Shown here: piece by piece, positions 63,987 through 64,000 of the stretch
How the letters are laid out: the number at the start of each line of letters is the position of its first letter
Position numbering within the stretch: the first letter of the stretch is position 1
Assembly: GCA_964020155.1 (NCBI GenBank)
Contig: OZ026552.1
Span: forward strand, 1,023,501 to 1,087,500
Reading direction: 5' to 3'
Source: Chondrilla cf. caribensis
Lineage: Eukaryota; Porifera; Demospongiae; Chondrillida; Chondrillidae
Length of the DNA stretch: 64,000 nt
Position numbers and translations under genes: made by a program
The notes under the pieces: model-generated
Told to the model about the DNA's origin: nothing
Databases searched by the model: none
The model's input: the letters and a program-made list of their open reading frames with translations, nothing else

Positions 63987-64000
63987 CTACAGCAGAGAAA

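Overview
This is animal nuclear DNA. The genes are intron-rich with GT–AG introns, and the gene set is metazoan: a KLHL20-type Cullin-3 adaptor, a cGMP-dependent protein kinase, CNOT2, and an ANKRD45-like protein. Simple-sequence and minisatellite DNA is very abundant and many introns are short. The species cannot be read from the sequence. An early-branching invertebrate such as a sponge would fit, but that is inference.

The left half (1–31.6 kb) is a repeatedly duplicated cluster. It holds three plus-strand genes (3533–6670, 11060–12854, 20376–29048) for small secreted cysteine-rich proteins. Each has a TATA promoter with an upstream CAGGTG box, a 79-nt signal-peptide exon, then two-exon modules (73 nt plus 50, 56 or 59 nt; phases 1-2-1), then a tiny terminal exon carrying the stop codon. 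The genes have 3, 1 and 17 modules. The module resembles the pacifastin/VWC fold but has a shifted cysteine. All 35 coding exons predicted before the terminal exon of the large gene join in frame. Between the genes lie degenerate duplicated blocks, a 21-bp minisatellite, candidate conserved short ORFs, a TA-flanked MITE, and three stray copies of the last exon of the neighbouring ANKRD45-like gene.

The middle (31.6–38.1 kb) has a head-to-head pair separated by 185 bp: ANKRD45-like on the minus strand (4 exons, 202 aa) and KLHL20 on the plus strand (3 exons, 582 aa).

The right half has PRKG on the minus strand (39242–55714). Nineteen exons can be joined to a 719-aa kinase with a coiled coil, pseudosubstrate, two cyclic-nucleotide domains and an AGC kinase domain. 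Many of its introns hold their own minisatellite or dinucleotide tract. One minisatellite is built from the 5' splice site of exon 2. It is followed by the 3' part of CNOT2 on the minus strand (56706–59234, continuing upstream).

An intact non-LTR retrotransposon ORF (59413–62649, plus strand) lies antisense within the upstream part of CNOT2. It has a reverse transcriptase, a CCHC motif and a restriction-like endonuclease. Its reverse transcriptase carries a Tudor-like insert between motif B and the YADD motif. The window ends in a 315-bp GT tract and a 16-bp minisatellite.
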